A stretch of 64,000 nt of DNA, taken from NCBI RefSeq assembly GCF_945859705.1, contig NC_079137.1, positions 31,181,322 through 31,245,321 on the forward strand. The letters are read 5' to 3'. The notes under the pieces were generated by a model, which was not told where the DNA came from, made no database searches, and saw only the letters and a program-made list of their open reading frames with translations. Of this stretch, positions 34,101-46,821 are shown one piece after another. How positions within the stretch are numbered: the first letter of the stretch is position 1; every line of letters begins with the position of its first letter. The position numbers and the translations under genes are program-made. Source of the DNA: Episyrphus balteatus. Its lineage: Eukaryota; Arthropoda; Insecta; Diptera; Syrphidae.

Positions 34101-36000
34101 TGGGAAACTGTAACTTGATCTACTTTAATTTCGAATAATTGGCAATAGGTAGGATATGCAGTTAAAAATATATGCAATCGAGTTTAAACTTGGTTGCCAA
34201 TCAATACAAATCTACTTGTAGCTATTAAAGTTTCAGAAGCTTCTTTAATTGGAAAAATTGTTTTAAACTGACTCAAGAACTTTTTCTGAACATATTGCAT
34301 GACTACTTCGTTACTATCATTTCAACTAGTCAGTCTTACTATACCTCTAAAAAAAACAATACCAATTAAAACTACACGAGAATTATCTCGTGTTTTATAG
34401 GGATGAAATTTTACGAAAGAATGATTTCCGTTTGACAATTCGTGTTTTATGGGGAATCCATTGATCTAACGCAGAAAACTTTGATCAGATTTAAGCTTTT
34501 CAAACTTGTAAGTTTTATGTCTATTTCGTTGCCAGTTCATTCTGCAGGGCAAGGATATAGGGTAAAACTGTTCATATTCAATAAAAAAAAAACTAAAAGG
34601 CGACAAGTAACTTGATCGGCTATTTGAATATATTATTGTATTTCGGCAAATATGTTTTGGCTTTTTAGTAATAGACTTCAAAAATGCTTAAATTAACTGA
34701 ACATAAAACGAAGCCGAACTTCAAAAATTAAGGCCACGATTTTATTGATTTGCAAAAATTCTTAATATTCATGAGATAACTTAAAGGGTTCTTTAAAGAA
34801 AAAATATTAAATATTTCAAAGAATTGATTTTTTCATTATTTTTCTCAAACTTTTTGTCATTGATGAGAAGAGAACCTTATGTTTCATTCAAAATATCTAA
34901 TATACACCATTTCCTACATCAATAAATAAACAAAACATACAGTCTAAAGAAGCAACAGTAGACAATCAATCTTTTAAACTCATTTAAAGTAGGTACTCCA
35001 ATTAACAACCCCTTACTATGTAGAGGAGTAGATCCCATCAATCTTACAAGTAATCAAAAATAGAAATCTTGAATAATAAATGTAGACAATCTTCTCATGG
35101 ACATTAACCAATGAAAACAACTTCACTTTCTCTTCTTCTTTATAAAGAGCCATGACAGGAAAATTGTGATTTACAATATTGTGCCATATAAATTACCAGT
35201 TACATCGTGCGCCATTAACTGATAATTAAATATCTCATTTCCACACAATTTGTATTCGTTAAAACAAAATTGTAATCACTGCCCTTTTACTATATCTCGC
35301 TTGGATAAATCGTAAACCCTTCCCTATCTGATCATAAACCATTGCGCCATCCAGACACTATCTAGATATTTACTTATGCTATTTAAAAATAACAACAGCA
35401 GCAGCAAAAAAAATGCCTTAAATTAATTTTAATGTGAGCACACTTAAAGTTTGTGTGATTTTTTTTTTACGGCACTTAAAATAGATATGTACTCAACAAA
35501 AAATTAAATTTTCATTAAATTACTTAAAACAAAATAAAAAACACAACAAAAAAAAAAAACAAAAATCCCATGACCGAATACGTATTACTATTTACTCTAT
35601 AAAACGCAAATTAAATCATTCATCAACAATTTCATTTTTTTTTTTTTGTGTTTTTTTGTATACTTCCAGAGCTCTCAAAAACACATCACAAAAGCCCCAA
35701 GGGACGGAAGGAAGTGAAATAAAAAAAAAATGGTGGAATTCGAATTAATTTATGTAATGCATAGCCCTACACACTTAACAAAGTTAACAAGTTTCACACA
35801 GAACAACAACAAAAGCACGAAAAAAACATGAAGGCAGAAAAAATGGTAGGTTAAATAATAATATTGTTTATTTTATTTTCATTTTCTAGTGGATGCATAT
35901 ATTATATTCATCCTCTTAGCATGCGTTTCAATTTAACTTCGAAAAAAAAAACTTTTAAAAGAAAAAAAAAAACTGTTACGATGTTGATTTGTTAAAAACC
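31166..36000. other. Non-coding stretch
   Basis: No host gene is recognised. Balanced composition at 31180-31850 may be another decayed mobile element: the frame at 31615-31836 ends with a GIDWQKDLTNILKSS-like string reminiscent of LINE linkers, but this is weak. The rest is AT-rich filler. Confidence 0.4.
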
Positions 36001-39000
36001 TTCATCCTTTTAACTGTGAGTAGGACTTGGTTTAAAAAATAGTCTCACACTCTTTTTGTGGAATAAATTTACATACAGCAAAAATAATTCCCCAACTCTG
36101 CTCGTAGTACCTATAGTTAAATACTTCAATGGTCGTTTATAAGTCAACCCGCGCAAAAGATAAAGGACTCTAATCACTTTTGGGCGAGGTATCGCCTGTC
36201 AACTCTTTCCTATTAAAATGCAAAGTTTCTAACCAAATATAATATAAAACAACAACAACAGCAGAAAAAAAAACTAATACAAAAGGAGTAAGAATAAAAT
36301 TGAATGCAGTAGAATTTAGAATTTAGAAAGGTCGCTAGCCACAATACAAAATCCTGCAGGATAAAAATAAATGCAAGCAATCTATGTAGCCGGCTATAGG
36401 AAGGATTCTACTTGAAACTATCGTTCTGGTGCAGCAAGAGTAAAACAATAGTGACGATGGATGTGAATACAGTAAAGTTGAAAAAACAAAAATCTATCAA
36501 AACGTTCTTAGGATTCATAAAACCAAAAAAAACTTAAACAACTAAAAAGCCATTTTCGAATATAATCAAAATTAAGTCACTTACCGATTTAAAAATGTAC
36601 TTTTTTATTGTTATTTATATTATTGTAATGTGTTATTTTGTTCAAGAGAACACAACAAAATTAATATTGAATTTTTGGCAAAGTTGTCACTTTTTGTTTA
36701 AATGTTTCTGTATTCATTACGTTGTCAAATTTTGAAGTCTACAGAGACTACAAAATGATACTTAAAAAAAGTGCGATCACCCCATTAGCACAAATTGTGT
36801 TTAGAGATAAAGAGTTTCAGCAAAATTGAAATTTTGGGAAAATATAACTGAAGAGTTGTACTATTTTGAAAAATCGATTTTTTTTGAAAATCTGAGACTT
36901 ATTGGGAGAAACTGGAAAAACTTCGAAAAAATGGTCCTCTTAGATTCGATTTTTTGCATATTGGTTTTTCTAACTTATTCTGAACTTATAATGCTCAAAA
37001 GTGTTTTCAGGTTTTTTTTAAAGATAAAGAATACTTTAAGTGCAAAAAGACACTATAACGTCTAAGATCAAATCGCTCATCAGGATAAATTTTCGAACCA
37101 TTAATAATGTTGACAATTTGGCCCTTCGAAATTCTTTAAAAATATTTACTAAGGTACTAAATTATGTTTGTTATTTGTCTTAACTTCTCGTACTGAAACT
37201 TGCAAGAAGAAAAGTAGAACGCAATATTATGAAAGTGAGAATTTTATAGAAAATCTTTCATAATGCTAAAATGGCATTAAAAATTTCTCCAGCAATTTTG
37301 TTCCTGAAAAAGTTCTCAAAGAAGAACAAAATTAGAAAAAAGATAAAAGCAAATTGAGTTTTTCCTTTTGAAATAGTTTAATTTGCAGCCCTGAGGAAAG
37401 TTACGACCAAATACATTCCTTGGCAGATGTGGGCATTCCAAATATATATGAAATTCATATCACCGAGTTCTAGTGGTTTGTAGCAAAACGTTACGAGACT
37501 GCACCTATTGCACATGCATTTAAATACACTTTTTGAAGAAAATTGCTTTTGACGAAAATCGATCCATTTATGTTTGGCGGTAAACTAGCTTTTTCTGTTA
37601 AAGCTTCAAAGTATTAGAGTTATACCTTACTTTTAAGAATATCACTTCAGTTAAGACAATAGAGACATTCTTGATGGTTAAATAATATTATAACAGAACA
37701 AAGGATGGACGCGCAAAGTGTGCAATCTGCACGCATACACGGAAATTTAATTGCAGGCAATGTTTTTCACCAGCTATTAGAAGTCGGGCAAAAACCCTAT
37801 TTTTTAGATTCTGGTTGACAAAATAAGACGCAAAGATTAAACAAAATTTTTCGATACCTCGCTTCGTTTTCGAGATATAGATAGTTTGAGAAACAACTTT
37901 CCAAAATCGATTGATCGATGTCGGCTCTTCCTATTATTATGGTACATAATCTATGCATTTGTATACCACATATCGGACATATAATAAGATCTATATCTTC
38001 TAAAATTTATAAAAACACTCAAGAAATACATACATACAATTCTACATATTTAACATAGGTAATGAAACTAGTTTACATAGAAAAAAAATAAGTGTACCTG
38101 GAACCACTCAAATTGGCAAATTTACACACTGTGCGGCCCCTGCAGAAACACTGTGCTCATCGAGCCAAAAAAAAAATAGCTCTATGAGATGCACAGTGCA
38201 CTTTACCTCGCCAATAGTTTAAGGATGCAGACGGGAAGACCTGTGGATTTCGTAACTACATAATATAGTCGTCTTTCACTGCTAATTTGAAAGTGTCTTT
38301 AGCTTAATGAGTACAGCCAGCGTTTCAGCAGTAGCCGCCCGCCCACTCTAAAAGGAATTTCAATCCGGTCTTATCAGAAAATCTTGATCCAAAAAAACAG
38401 CCTAAGAAATCGATATTTAAAGTTAACAGGTGAAATTTGGCGCAGGTATCAACGTTTTTGATGTTGGGTTCCATCTTTTTTTTATCGAACTGAAAATATT
38501 AAAAAAAAAAATAAGGTAAAACTATAATATAATAAAACGTGTTAAAGACAAAAAAAAACTTCCTTAAGAAATATTGAAAACAAAGAGTTCTTCCTTATCC
38601 ATGATTATGATTTCCTTATAAATCGAATTTTAAAATAAATCTGTTCTTAGTATAATTCCTTTCTTACATTATCTTTCTCAAAGGAAAGCTTTTTTATTCT
38701 ACTACACGACAAATCTCGAAGGATAACTCCAATCAATGATACATTTTTTTTTTTTTGTTTCAAACTCATCGCACACCAGTGTAAATATTTTTTTGATTCT
38801 TAACTCTTGCCTAGCTGCTGTTGTTCTACTCTACTTCTCTGTTCGCCATTCGCTATGATATGGTCGTGTCGTCCTTACTATGCTGGCTTGCTAACGTTGC
38901 AGGTGTCCATGAGCCAAGTGTTCTATACGTACTCGTCTCCTCTGTTCTATGTGTATCCACTTACTGTTTCGTTGTTTGGAGACGATGAAGAAGGACGTGC

Positions 39001-42000
39001 AACGAGTGATCCTATAGTAGTGTATCCTTCTTCTAGCCTGATGGCCTAGCCATCATTCCCCCATATTTCCATCTTCCATTTTTTTTTTATTATATTTTTT
39101 ATGTTCTTCGTCCTTTTTTTGTTATTTTTTTTTTATTGCTTCTACTCATTGTCTTGTTCTATTGCATCGTCCTTGTAGATTTTTGAATCAAGAGCCAAGA
39201 CATGCATATACTAGCCTGAGCTCCCCGTACATACATACCGCACACCGTACGGCGCGCTATAATAATAGAACAAGTCCAGTGGTGGGTATAATACAAGTAC
39301 TACTTCGTGTGCCTACTTTGCTACTTGCTGCTTGCACTCTATTCTCTATACACACTGTTATAACGTGTATTTTCTCCTCTGCCTCCTTTTGCTGGCTGTT
39401 TTCATGTCCTGTTTGCGTTGATTCTAATTACAAAGTTGGTACTTCTCCGTCGCATTTTGTGCTGCAATTTTTTTTTTTAGTATGAGAAAAATTGTATTTT
39501 TTTTAATTTTTTTTTTCTTATTTTCTATGCTTTACCACTACTACACCAACCAACACCAGCCAGAGAACTAGTAGCTAACTATGTGTTGGTTTTGCAAGGA
39601 TAATGTGCCTATTTCCTTGTTATCTCTTTCTGCTGCCACTGTTGGCTTCTTTGCAACGTTGTCGTCCTCGTCATCGTGTGCTTTAGTTTTATAGTTTTTT
39701 TTTTTTCTCCTGCTTCTCATTTTCATTGAGCAAAAGAAAAAAAAATATATATAACACAACAGCAAATAAATATTGTTTACAGTTTGCATTAATTTTAAAT
39801 TTGTTTTCCTTCGATCGTTAGAGAAGAATGTACGAAGTACATACATATATGTATATAAAATTTCTTGTTGTTGGTTTTTTCTTTTTTTTTTAATGGAAAT
39901 GACAAGATTGGAATGGAAAGGACGAAAATGAGGTGGTGGTTGGTATTGCACATTGAGAAGGATATAAAAGGAAAAAAAATATTGCATTGAGTGAGTTTAT
40001 ATATAGAAGTGAAAAAAAAATAGAGAAGAAAGGATAAGAAAAGTATAGAGATTCTAAAGGACTAAAATAACTTTTCTTTATGGGTTTGGTGCATTGATAT
40101 TTATTGTGGGGATTTTAACGCTCACGACGCAAATCTTTAAATGCGATTTGTTGAGCCAGAAAATTGAAGAAGAACCACAGTTCTTCTTTTTTTTTTTTTT
40201 TAAGTTTTCGAAAATCCAACCAATAACTACTGATCTTGAAAAAAAAAGTCCAAAAATTAATCAATGGAAAATCTTGGAGGAGGTTCAGTAAATTTAAAGA
40301 CAAATTGAAAGACTTATGGAATTTAAAGAAATGCAAGCTAAGTTAAAATCTTTTGGGAAAGGAGATTTATTTTGGTTTTACTCGAGCAGTTTAAGGATTA
40401 GGATTGTTTCGATTTTTCAACAAAAATAACAATAACAAATTTTGTAGAAACGTATCAAACTTCTGTAAGTGGATAAAATCTCAAAGTTGGGTCGCAATAT
40501 TTAAAAAATTAGATTTAAGTAGTAGATTAATATATCCAAACAACGATACATTAATATTTTTATGTTTATGGAATAAGTCGAAAACGGTAGTTTATAATTT
40601 TTGTCAGTTTTCTGATTCGAGTAAGTTCTTCAGGAAAGTGCAGATAAGTTTTATGTTACATTGCGTTGAACTTACTTGCTTACCTACTTTTAATGTCATT
40701 CAATAATCTCTTCCAGTCAGTTCGAACTCAAACTGGCGATCTTCAATTTCACATTCTCGTCTGTTTCGTGTAGTCTCTGACGGACTAGTGTTTTGCATGT
40801 TTCGGTTGAAACTCTTCCAACATTATTGAACTAGCGACAATTCTGCAGCTTTATCTGAAAAGTCACCATACACGTTTGTGGATATTTTGACACATTCACA
40901 ATCCAATAGTTGGTATCTCCAAAATTGTATTATTGCTTCTGTATATTCACTACCATCGCAATCTACAGGCTCCAGGGCAAGTAGTGAATTCTGTTATTAT
41001 TCATCTCCTGGCTCATGCACCTCTCTCTCTAACTCATGCACCTAATTTCTGTGAATCTCCTTTACTTCAAACACTTAGTATGCTGGATTTAATTGCAATG
41101 CTGTCGATTTGGTTGGAAGTTAAATTATCACCTTTATAAATGGAAAGACAGGGGAATTTAGTTCCACTAAGTAACGGGAAATATGGTAGAACTTGGCCTG
41201 AATCGAAAACGTCGCAACTCAAGACCTTGTCCTTCAGTATTCGTCTGACCGAAAATCTGCATATAAACATCCATTCTGAGTTTTTATTTTATTTTATTTT
41301 ATTTTATTTTATTTTATTTAATTTTATTATGTTATGGAATTATTTTATAATGTTGTAAAACATTTAACTCTAACGTTTCCATATTAAAAAACATTTCAAA
41401 AATAATAAGTAGAAAATAGGTAAACGTTTTTCAAAGTATTTCAAAAAAACTGATAACTACAATATTTCCATACCTACACTAAATACAAAAATTCGTCAAA
41501 CTTTATTGATTCTTTTGATGGCAATTGTTCGTTACTTACAAGTTGAATCCGTTAAATGGTATAGCATATTTCATTCGTACCAATATCTTTAAAGTAAGCT
41601 AATAGAAAAAAAAAAGGAAACAAAATCCAATACCATCAGAAATGCAATTTGAAAATCCTCAAAATTCTATAGAACCCAATTACTGAAAATACTACAAAAC
41701 TATTTAAGCGTAAACTTAATTTATCTCCAAAAGATATTCCAAGCCCTTAAAAAAGTACAAAATCTATTTGAACTCTCCCCACAGCACAGTAAATACTAAA
41801 AAATATCCCTACAACAAAAAACATTGAAAAAACCAATATGTATAAGCAAAAATTGGCTAGAAGATAAGAAAATAAAACCACAAATCTCTCAGGAGTTTAA
41901 AAAAATAGAAAAAAAAACAACGATGAAGCTTTTCAAATAAACCAAAAGTAGATTTCATAGTTCACAACAGACAACTATATTTTCTACGTTCAAAATAAAT

Positions 42001-43194
42001 AGAGAAAGAAAAAGAGAACAAAACGAAACATAGAAAAAAAAGAACTATTGTCAAGCGTAAAGTCCACATCCAGTTTCACATGCTGTAAGACTTAAAAACT
42101 TGTAACCCATTTAATCTATAACCCTTCAACAGAGTTGTACATATACTCTAGGAGTCCTTTAAAACTTTATACTTTTACACAACATCAGAGAGTAAGAGAG
42201 AGAGAGAAGTTGCTTGCAATCTTTGGACAAAGAACGAATAAATTCTAGCATGTCCACGAGTCCACAGTGTATATACACTGCACTTGAAATTGAGGACTAT
42301 TACAACACAATAAGCCACCTGGAGAGTTTTGTATAGGTACCTACTCTGGTCTAGTCCTGCAATAGATTTTTTTTTCATTCTCCAGGACCAAATGAAATTT
42401 TTTTTATTGTTGTTGTTGTTGCTGTTGGTGTATTTGTTCCCTCTGGTTATATGAAACTGTTTAGCTAGGATGAATGTAATAACAATGGGACCAAAAGGAA
42501 ATCCACACAAACACACACTAACAAAAAGAAATAAAATAAATATGCATGCAATTGTTCATTTAATAGAATGTACTTTCTCTATTCATTGTTGAATTGCATG
42601 CCAGTTAGAAAACACAATTTTTAAAAATATGTAAAGCTTTCACAAATGCAAACCAAAACAAAAAGGGTTGCCGTATCAAGAATAAGGAGGAAGCAAGATT
42701 TAATTGTTTTAAAGCTATCAACTGTAATAAATTTAGAGATTATAATAATTTTAAGGCTTTAAATCGAGGCATGCCAACTACAGTGAATCAGTGTAGGAAT
42801 AACAGTTATATTTCCGTACGGAATTTTCGACTTGAAGGCCTAGTACTTTCTGTATAGCTTAATTACTTAAGCTGAAGCTCACAATTCAAGTTTGATCTCA
42901 GTCTTAGCCAAAAATACTTTTTGCGCGTAAAAATTTAAAAGAATATTCAGTTCTTCCATACTATAAATCTATTGCCACAAGTGTTATTTCTGTTAGCAGT
43001 GCATTTTCCGTAAACTTATCGAGATCTTACCGCTACACAGTGCGGCGACTAGTGGAAAGAAATCAATAAAAAAATTTTTCCAAAAATGTAAAGCAAGTAT
43101 GCCAAATTAAAGGTAATAAGTCTAAATGAATGAATCGACAGTTAATTTATGATAAAGTTCAAATTTCTGTTGTCAGAGATCCTCAGAAGATCAA
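36001..43194. other. Non-coding stretch
   Basis: No supported gene in about 7 kb. Visible items are a pentanucleotide run (TTTTA)n at about 41281-41322, the complement of the large array at 9.5-10.6 kb; a perfect 16-bp palindrome CAGTGTATATACACTG at 42265-42280; a TTG triplet run at 42409-42421; and a short CACTGTGCGGC motif near 38127. A degenerate tRNA-like A/B-box pair (TATAGCTTAATTAC ... CAAGTTTGATCTC) near 42855-42900 may be a second SINE remnant ending at the CCGC hairpin near 43030. Confidence 0.4.
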
Positions 43195-43945
43195 TAAAAA
43201 ATAAAATGCACGACTGGGGCCGCACGTACTTGCTCTTGCAGTTCAAAGCACTTTTATGTTAGCTTACTTGTAGATTATAAGAGCTGCCTCTATATACTTT
43301 TTAAGAAATTTGGTTGGGGAAAAAATAAAATTTAGTTTTTATTTGACTTGACTTTTTTGAGAAAAACTAAAACGGCAGTTTTACTGCAATTACTTCGAAT
43401 ATTACGTATGCTAAATTTTATCAAAATCATTAGAGCCATTTTTGAGAAAATTGCAATAACTCCATAATGATGTACGGGAAGAGCCGACATCCGCGATTTA
43501 AAAAATCGTAAAGACCATATTTCCACTATCCGCATTTTTTGAGAAAAACTAAAAACGCAGTTATGTTAGAACTATATACAGCATTACGTGTGTTAAATTT
43601 AATCAAAATCGTTAGAGCCGTTTTCGAGAAAATTGCAATAACTCGAAAATTTTGTATGGGAGGTATACGTTCTAAGCGAGATATTAAAAAACAAAAAAAA
43701 ACCAACCTTGGAAATTACGAAAAAAACATCCATACCAAATTTCAAAAAAATCCGTCTACCCGTTTAGGCTGTAGCCACTTGTACAGATGGACGCACCGAC
43801 GCACAGACGCACAGACGCACAGACCGACGGACGTCATGACGAAACCCACTTTTTTGGACTTCTCCATCATCGTAATGTTAGTTTTGATTAAAACCTCGAA
43901 TTTTTTTTTTGACACGAAACCAATACTTGCCCTATAGAGCAAGTA
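43195..43945 (-). mobile_element. Dispersed GTCTGTC-bearing repeat, copy 2
   Basis: Read on the minus strand it starts with ATTACGATGATGGAGAAGTC and CCAAAAAAGTGGGTTTCG, then a GTCTGTGC tract (43791-43831), then GGCTACAGCCTAAACGGG, then TTCTCGAAAACGGCTCTAAC blocks, and ends at GTACGTGCGGCCCCAGTCGT (43210-43229). It is the same element, in the same order, as 16785-17845 but inverted. The two copies are about 26 kb apart in opposite orientation. Confidence 0.7.
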
Positions 43946-44503
43946 AAAACAAATAATGAGAGTAAGATTTGTAGTTACCGGTTAAAAGAGCATTTACTGA
44001 AGAAAAGAAACAACTTATGATATTTTTTTTGCTAGGTTCACATTCAGGAGAGAAAATATAATTATTCTAACTGCATATTTTTTTTGTACATGTAAATTTA
44101 AATTTTTTTTGAGAGTCCAAATCAAAGCTTCTTTGTTCGTGTTAAGTACTAACTTAGATAAGCCATATATTTTGAGATGTATAAGATGGGAAAAAAGTGT
44201 TTTTATTTAAAGAAAGAAAACAATTATATCTTTCAAAAAAAGTAAGTTTTTTCTGCAGAAACTTGCGCTTTCTCTTGCAACAAGTGTTTGTTTACGAGTA
44301 TTTTTTTTGCAGAATGTGTTCAAACAGGGAGCTTTTTGATGTTTGGTTTTCCAACTCAACAGCCCGAGTGCGTGTTGTTTTGCATTTTATGGAGTCAAAA
44401 TTAAATACGCAATCAAATTTAGAGCAAAACATGCAATCTTAAAAAAAAATCTTTTTCACTAAATTAGAAAACTACTTTTAATTCTGAAACCCTTAAATTA
44501 ATT
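43946..44503. other. AT-rich non-coding stretch
   Basis: Nothing recognised. Confidence 0.5.
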
Positions 44504-44580
44504 CTTGGTAAGCCACAGGGATCTCTATTGTTTCCAACTTTTTTTTTCTAGTTTTTATAAATCATCTCTCTTCTATTCCA
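44504..44580 (+). pseudogene. Tiny reverse transcriptase relic (motif B)
   Basis: CTTGGTAAGCCACAGGGATC reads LGKPQGS, close to the RT motif B consensus G-V-P-Q-G-S. After a T-run frame slip, TTTATAAATCATCTC reads FINHLSS, close to the following FINDL(P/S)S. Order and spacing fit a non-LTR reverse transcriptase. It is heavily decayed and about 75 bp long. Confidence 0.45.
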
Positions 44581-45305
44581 TTTTCTTCACTATTGCTCAA
44601 CTTGAAGCAAACTCTAAAGTTGGCGAAGTTGAGATTTGACTTCAATTCGAGAGTTGAAACACAAGTTGAACATTTGTTTTCTTCACTATTTTTTCTCAAC
44701 TCTCGAGTTTATAAAATAGTAGTTGACCAACTTTCAGTTTAAAAAATATTCCTGGAATATTTGTGACAGTTTATACAAGGATTGAAAAGCAATCGTGTAT
44801 GTCATATTTTAAGTTTTTGTTCAAATTGGAAAATAATTTAAAATCATAATTTTGTATGGATTATATGTAAGCTGTTTTATTTGGCAAAAAATTTCTTTTT
44901 AACAAATGAAGGTTTATCCAAAAATGTGTGTGTGTCGTTTGAAGTGATATAAAAAAACCAGCGGAAAATGGTCTGATTATTTGATTGGTAAATTACAATA
45001 ATTGTCTACTATTGGAAAATATCAATCAGTGAAAAGAATTAAAGTGGAATTACACTTGGATATTTTAAGTTTTAATGGCAAATCTCTTAACAGCCATTTT
45101 TTCACTAATTTTCAATTTAAAAAAAATTAAGTTTTGGTACAAAATCTCAAGTTTCCTCTCTCAACGTCCACTATTTTCGGAAGTTGAGAAAACCAGGAGA
45201 GTTAAGAATCGAAATCAAGAGTTGAGAATCAAAAGTTGAAACTGTCATTTTTTAGTGAAGAAACGCAAGTCGAGAGTAAAAATCTTCAACTTGACTTCAA
45301 ATTGT
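44581..45305. mobile_element. Foldback-like array of CAACTCTCGAGTTG-type units
   Basis: Both ends carry TTCTTCACTA(T/A) in inverted orientation (44584-44594, with a second copy near 44679; inverted at about 45251-45263). Between them are many short, mutually complementary units around (T)CAACTTGA / TCAACTCTCGAG / CGAGAGTTGA. They concentrate near the two ends and leave an AT-rich centre at 44720-45110. Terminal arms built of small sub-repeats are the hallmark of Foldback-type elements. No transposase is visible. Confidence 0.5.
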
Positions 45306-45732
45306 AGCTCTTAAATGTTTTAGGGTAGGTAATAATATGTGCTTTAATTTTTTCATTTTCCTTTTGCTGATTAAGGCCTATGTTCTTCGGATGTGAAAAT
45401 TAAATGACAAGATATGATAAACTCATTGATTTCTCATCTTGATATTATGCAAAATAACAAATTTCGTAGAATTTGATGTCTCATAAACACAAAAACTATT
45501 TTTTTCGATTTTGACAAAACTACTTCGAACAAACAAATCACGTATCCTTGCAAGGATGTTATACCTACAGTTAAAAACTACCATTCTTGACATTTTTAAA
45601 TTTGTTTTCCAAAGTTAACTTTCCTGTTTATTTAAAGTTTGTGAAACACGCAATACGCAATACAAAAAATAATCATTGTTTTTCATCGAGTCAACGCTTG
45701 TTATTTAAAACATATAAGAATTTGATAAAGTG
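45306..45732. other. AT-rich spacer between two foldback-like arrays
   Basis: Nothing recognised. Confidence 0.45.
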
Positions 45733-46821
45733 CACTGAAAATAATAAATTTCGTAAAATTACGAAAATCGTTTCATACACTACATTTTCGTTGGCCCAAC
45801 GAAACTTTTGTTGGCTCAACGAAAATATGTAATTTTTCGTAATATGAAAACCTTCATCAATTAATGAAAACGTTTCATACACTTTTTCTTCCTTTTTAGT
45901 GCCAAAAAATCCAATTCAATGAAAAGATTCATCAATTAACGAAAAATTTCATACTCATTTTAAAGAATAAAAATAAGAATTTTTTCCTTACTTTATTAAA
46001 GTTTTAATTAAGTAACGAAAAAATTCATTAACTTATGAAATTCAACATTAGCTAACGAAAATCTTCATAAGCTTATGAAAATTCTTCATATACTAATGAA
46101 ATATTACATTGGCTTATGAAAAAATACATCAGTTAACGAAAAAAATCGTTGCCTTACAAAAAAAAAACGTAGACTTGGGTGCATTTCTGTTTTAATGATT
46201 AAAAATTGAATCTTGCTTTATATAGTTCACATTAGGTTTTTGTTTAAAAATCTATGTAAGCTGAGCTGAATATAAAAAATATTTGCGTATTGACAAGGTG
46301 TCTCACGATAAGTCGGACTCATCAGTTGACTTAAGTGAGCTCAACCTTGTCGAAACGCCAATTTTTGGTTTGGACTATATTAAATTAATAATTTAACAAG
46401 TCCAATAAAAAAATACAACTAATACAACGAAAAGTTTCGTTAGCTAACAAATATTTTTTCGTAATTTAATAAAAATGTTCATTAAATTTACGAAAAAATT
46501 CGTTAGCTAACGAAAGTTCTTTCATAAATTAATCAAAAAATACATTGACTAACGAAAAATATCACCGTGGTTAATTAAATTTTACGTTAATCGATGAAAA
46601 ATTTCGTAAAGTGATGTAAAAATTCATTAACTCTCGATCAAAAATTTTTATGAAAAATTTTATTAAAATACTACAGTTTTCGTTGATTGATGAAGTTCTT
46701 CATTAACGTATGAAAGCCATTTCGTTGAGCCAATTAAATTTTTCATCGGCTGAAAATTAATTAAATTTTCGTTGGCTCAACGAATTTTTTCGTTGTATTT
46801 ACGTAAGGATTTGGTTCAGTG
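45733..46821. mobile_element. Foldback-like element of palindromic 20-25-bp units
   Basis: The ends carry CACTGAA (45733-45739) and its inverse TTCAGTG (46815-46821). Inside are many degenerate units, each nearly self-complementary: TTTTCGTTGGCCCAACGAAA (45783-45802), TTGTTGGCTCAACGAAAA, TTCGTTAGCTAACGAAAG, TTCATTAACTTATGAAA, ATTTTCGTTGGCTCAACGAA. The commonest core is TTCGTTRGCTMACGAA. Units flank a unique centre (46200-46400) that holds a separate long hairpin. There is no coding capacity. This is consistent with a Foldback-type or MITE-derived array; no target-site duplication was found. Confidence 0.6.
46292..46351. repeat. Stable 60-nt hairpin in the foldback centre
   Basis: Three nested stems pair in order: GACAAGGT with ACCTTGTC (8 bp), CTCAC with GTGAG (5 bp) and TAAGTC with GACTTA (6 bp), with small bulges and a 13-nt loop. 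On the minus strand the loop region (46315-46325) reads CTGATGAGTCC, identical to the first conserved block of hammerhead ribozymes. The partner GAAAC occurs only on the plus strand (46352-46356), so a complete hammerhead is not present. Confidence 0.8.

Noticed and set aside
42265..42280. 16-bp perfect palindrome CAGTGTATATACACTG
   Set aside because: Likely a chance or simple-repeat palindrome around TATATA; no flanking structure.
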